A model generated the notes under the pieces. It did not search any database and was not told where the DNA came from. It worked only from the letters and a program-made list of their open reading frames with translations. The translations under genes and the position numbers were made by a program. A DNA stretch of 64,000 bases from Acholeplasmataceae bacterium (GTDB lineage Bacteria > Bacillota_I > Bacilli_A > ML615J-28 > CAG-698), in NCBI GenBank assembly GCA_012839485.1, contig DUNF01000058.1, positions 3,235-67,234 of the forward strand, given 5' to 3'. Position 1 is the first letter of the stretch, and each line of letters opens with the position of its first letter. This document shows positions 62,823-64,000 of the stretch, piece after piece.

Positions 62823-63782
62823 ATGATGAAAGGATGGCTATTTACAAGAACTAATGAGCCATTAAAATTAGTAGACAAAGAAATACCTAAAGCAAAACCA
62901 GGATATGTAGTTATTAGAACTGGTGCTTGTGGTATTTGTCATTCGGATGTTGGTACTCTTAGAGATGAAGGGTGGATGAGTATTATGAATCTACCTGTGA
63001 TTATGGGTCACGAAAATGCTGGAACAATTATTGAAGTTGGTAAAGGTGTTACTGACTTTAAAGTAGGAGATCGTGTTGCAATCTGCCCTACAGGACCATC
63101 AGGTGCAGGAGCTCCTGGATATAGTTATGATGGTGGATTTGGAACACATATTCATGCTCCAGCTGTGGATTTAGTTTTAGTTCCTAAAGGAATTAGAATG
63201 GCCGATGCAGCAGCAGCTACTGATGCTGGTATGACATCATATCATGCTATCTTTAATCGAGGTGAAGCAAAACCGGAAATGAATATTGGAATAATTGGTA
63301 TTGGTGGTTTAGGCCAATGCGGACTACAAGCATTAATTGCTTCAGGGTTTAAAAATGTTTACGCTGTTGATATTAGTGAACACGCAAGAGATCTAGCTAA
63401 GAAAATTGGAGCTAAAGAAGTAGGAAAAGATATTAAAGAATTTAAAGATAAAAACTTAAATTTAATTGTAGACTTTGCTGGCTTTGGCCAAACTACTACT
63501 GATGCTATTGAAACTTTAGCTTTTGGTGGAACTTGTGTATTAGTTGGTATGGGTAGATTAGAATTTAAAGTTAATGTAATGGACTTTATTACTCAATCTA
63601 AAAAAGTTATTGCATCAAATGGTGGAACTAAAGAAGATATCGCAGCTATATATAAATTAATGGCAGCAGGCAAATTAAAGCCAATGTTGCACGAAATAAA
63701 GCCTAGCTATATCCCACAAGGAATAGAAGAGTTAGCGCAAGGTAAAGTGAAAGGACGTTTAGTAGCAGTATACGAAGAATAA
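62823..63782 (+). CDS. Zinc-dependent alcohol dehydrogenase (MDR family)
   Basis: 319 residues. Catalytic zinc ligands are in GICHSD (C39) and GHEN (H63, E64); the NAD-binding motif is GIGGLGQCG, with acidic VDISEHA after the second strand favouring NAD. The structural-zinc lobe is shortened: between RVAIC and GGFGTH only one Cys remains instead of four, and the chain is about 20-30 residues shorter than classical ADH. It would interconvert an alcohol and aldehyde or ketone. AGGAGG precedes the ATG (62823 or 62826). Monocistronic. Confidence 0.9.
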   Translation: MMKGWLFTRTNEPLKLVDKEIPKAKPGYVVIRTGACGICHSDVGTLRDEGWMSIMNLPVIMGHENAGTIIEVGKGVTDFKVGDRVAICPTGPSGAGAPGYSYDGGFGTHIHAPAVDLVLVPKGIRMADAAAATDAGMTSYHAIFNRGEAKPEMNIGIIGIGGLGQCGLQALIASGFKNVYAVDISEHARDLAKKIGAKEVGKDIKEFKDKNLNLIVDFAGFGQTTTDAIETLAFGGTCVLVGMGRLEFKVNVMDFITQSKKVIASNGGTKEDIAAIYKLMAAGKLKPMLHEIKPSYIPQGIEELAQGKVKGRLVAVYEE

Positions 63783-63810
63783 TAATTTTCTTTTTTGATA
63801 TAAGTTTATT

Positions 63811-63843
63811 AAAGACTCACTTTTAAAAAAGTGAGTCTTTTTA
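63811..63843 (+). terminator. Terminator after alcohol dehydrogenase
   Basis: A 14-bp stem AAAGACTCACTTTT / AAAAGTGAGTCTTT with a two-base AA spacer is followed by TT. Confidence 0.9.
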
Positions 63844-63888
63844 TAACTATATTGACTAGATATTGGTTAAATTACTTATATTTAATCC

Positions 63889-63917
63889 TTGACATTTATG
63901 GTCAAATAGTGTATAAT
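63889..63917 (+). promoter_or_regulatory. Consensus promoter, probably of an rRNA operon
   Basis: TTGACA (63889-63894) and TATAAT (63912-63917), both perfect, 17 bases apart. Confidence 0.88.
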
Positions 63918-63923
63918 AATAAA

Positions 63924-64000
63924 GCACGTGATGAGAATACGTGTCTAAATAAGTCTTTGAAAACTAAACAAACAAGAGAAGAGACAGGAATAAACTAGAA
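63924..64000 (+). ncRNA. Probable rRNA operon leader with boxA-like element, cut by window end
   Basis: After the promoter come a small hairpin CACGT/ACGTG (63925-63943) and AAGTCTTTGAAAACTAAACA (63951-63970), which resembles the antitermination boxA and the sequence ahead of 16S rRNA in Bacillus-type bacteria. No protein start is present. The 16S gene itself would lie just outside the window; the call is inference from the leader alone. Confidence 0.6.

Noticed and set aside
1..64000. UGA read as tryptophan (Mycoplasma code)
   Set aside because: UGA ends murQ, anmK, tdk and the tandem GNAT gene exactly where neighbours begin, and Trp positions of conserved motifs are TGG.

Overview
The window is about 64 kb of A+T-rich bacterial chromosome. 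It suggests a low-G+C Gram-positive lineage, possibly near the Acholeplasma/Izemoplasma/Erysipelotrichia part of the tree. Supporting signs are strong AGGAGG Shine-Dalgarno sites, textbook TTGACA/TATAAT promoters with 17-base spacers, a Bacillus-like SRP RNA, lipoprotein signals and a zinc-type L31. UGA is a stop codon here (for example murQ, the anhydro-MurNAc kinase and tdk end in TGA) and Trp is TGG, so this is not the Mycoplasma/Spiroplasma code. The exact taxon, and whether the cell has a wall, cannot be read from this window.

Layout. 1-6200: a GNAT edge fragment, a PlsC-like acyltransferase, an operon with a GDPD phosphodiesterase, a GIY-YIG/phosphopantetheinyl-transferase fusion, malic enzyme and an aspartase-like protein without the usual active-site motifs, then DppA on the minus strand. 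6289-11125: an operon of YcxB-like membrane proteins, a DUF5655-like protein, an RluA-type pseudouridine synthase, a DUF2207-like protein and LemA. 11193-12820: rpmE, tdk, tadA and SRP RNA. 12840-19300: dus, lysA, M19 dipeptidase, beta-lactamase-fold hydrolase, tandem GNAT and GHL10, a tightly overlapping operon. 19297-20008: a toxin-antitoxin cassette with a split toxin, lying between two identical terminators. 20092-35941: one long surface/transport operon with a GH20 hexosaminidase, a membrane-anchored solute-binding protein, two pairs of ABC permeases, an NHL/TPR protein, a Yip1-like protein and a DUF5696 protein. 35995-55025: amino-sugar and peptidoglycan catabolism. 55189-62664: a 2491-residue repeat lipoprotein. 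62823-63782: a zinc alcohol dehydrogenase. The last ~110 bases look like the promoter and leader of an rRNA operon whose genes lie beyond the window.

The main point of interest is 35995-55025. It encodes NagZ fused to NagB, a lipoprotein NamZ (exo-muramidase, DUF1343), NagZ fused to MupG (DUF871), a BadF-type sugar kinase, AnmK, MurQ, an alpha/beta hydrolase and then EtfB, EtfA with a one-cluster ferredoxin domain, and an LctD/GlcD-type flavoprotein. MurQ releases D-lactate from MurNAc-6-phosphate, and EtfBA-LctD matches the electron-bifurcating lactate dehydrogenase of acetogens. The gene order therefore suggests that peptidoglycan glycan is dismantled to GlcNAc-6-P plus lactate, and that the lactate is oxidised by a bifurcating complex made from the same operon. 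Several enzymes are gene fusions that still carry the old internal ribosome-binding site at the joint. LysA, M19 dipeptidase, the beta-lactamase-fold protein, GHL10 and DppA elsewhere in the window could handle the peptide side and denuded glycans of the same polymer. No NagA is seen in this window.
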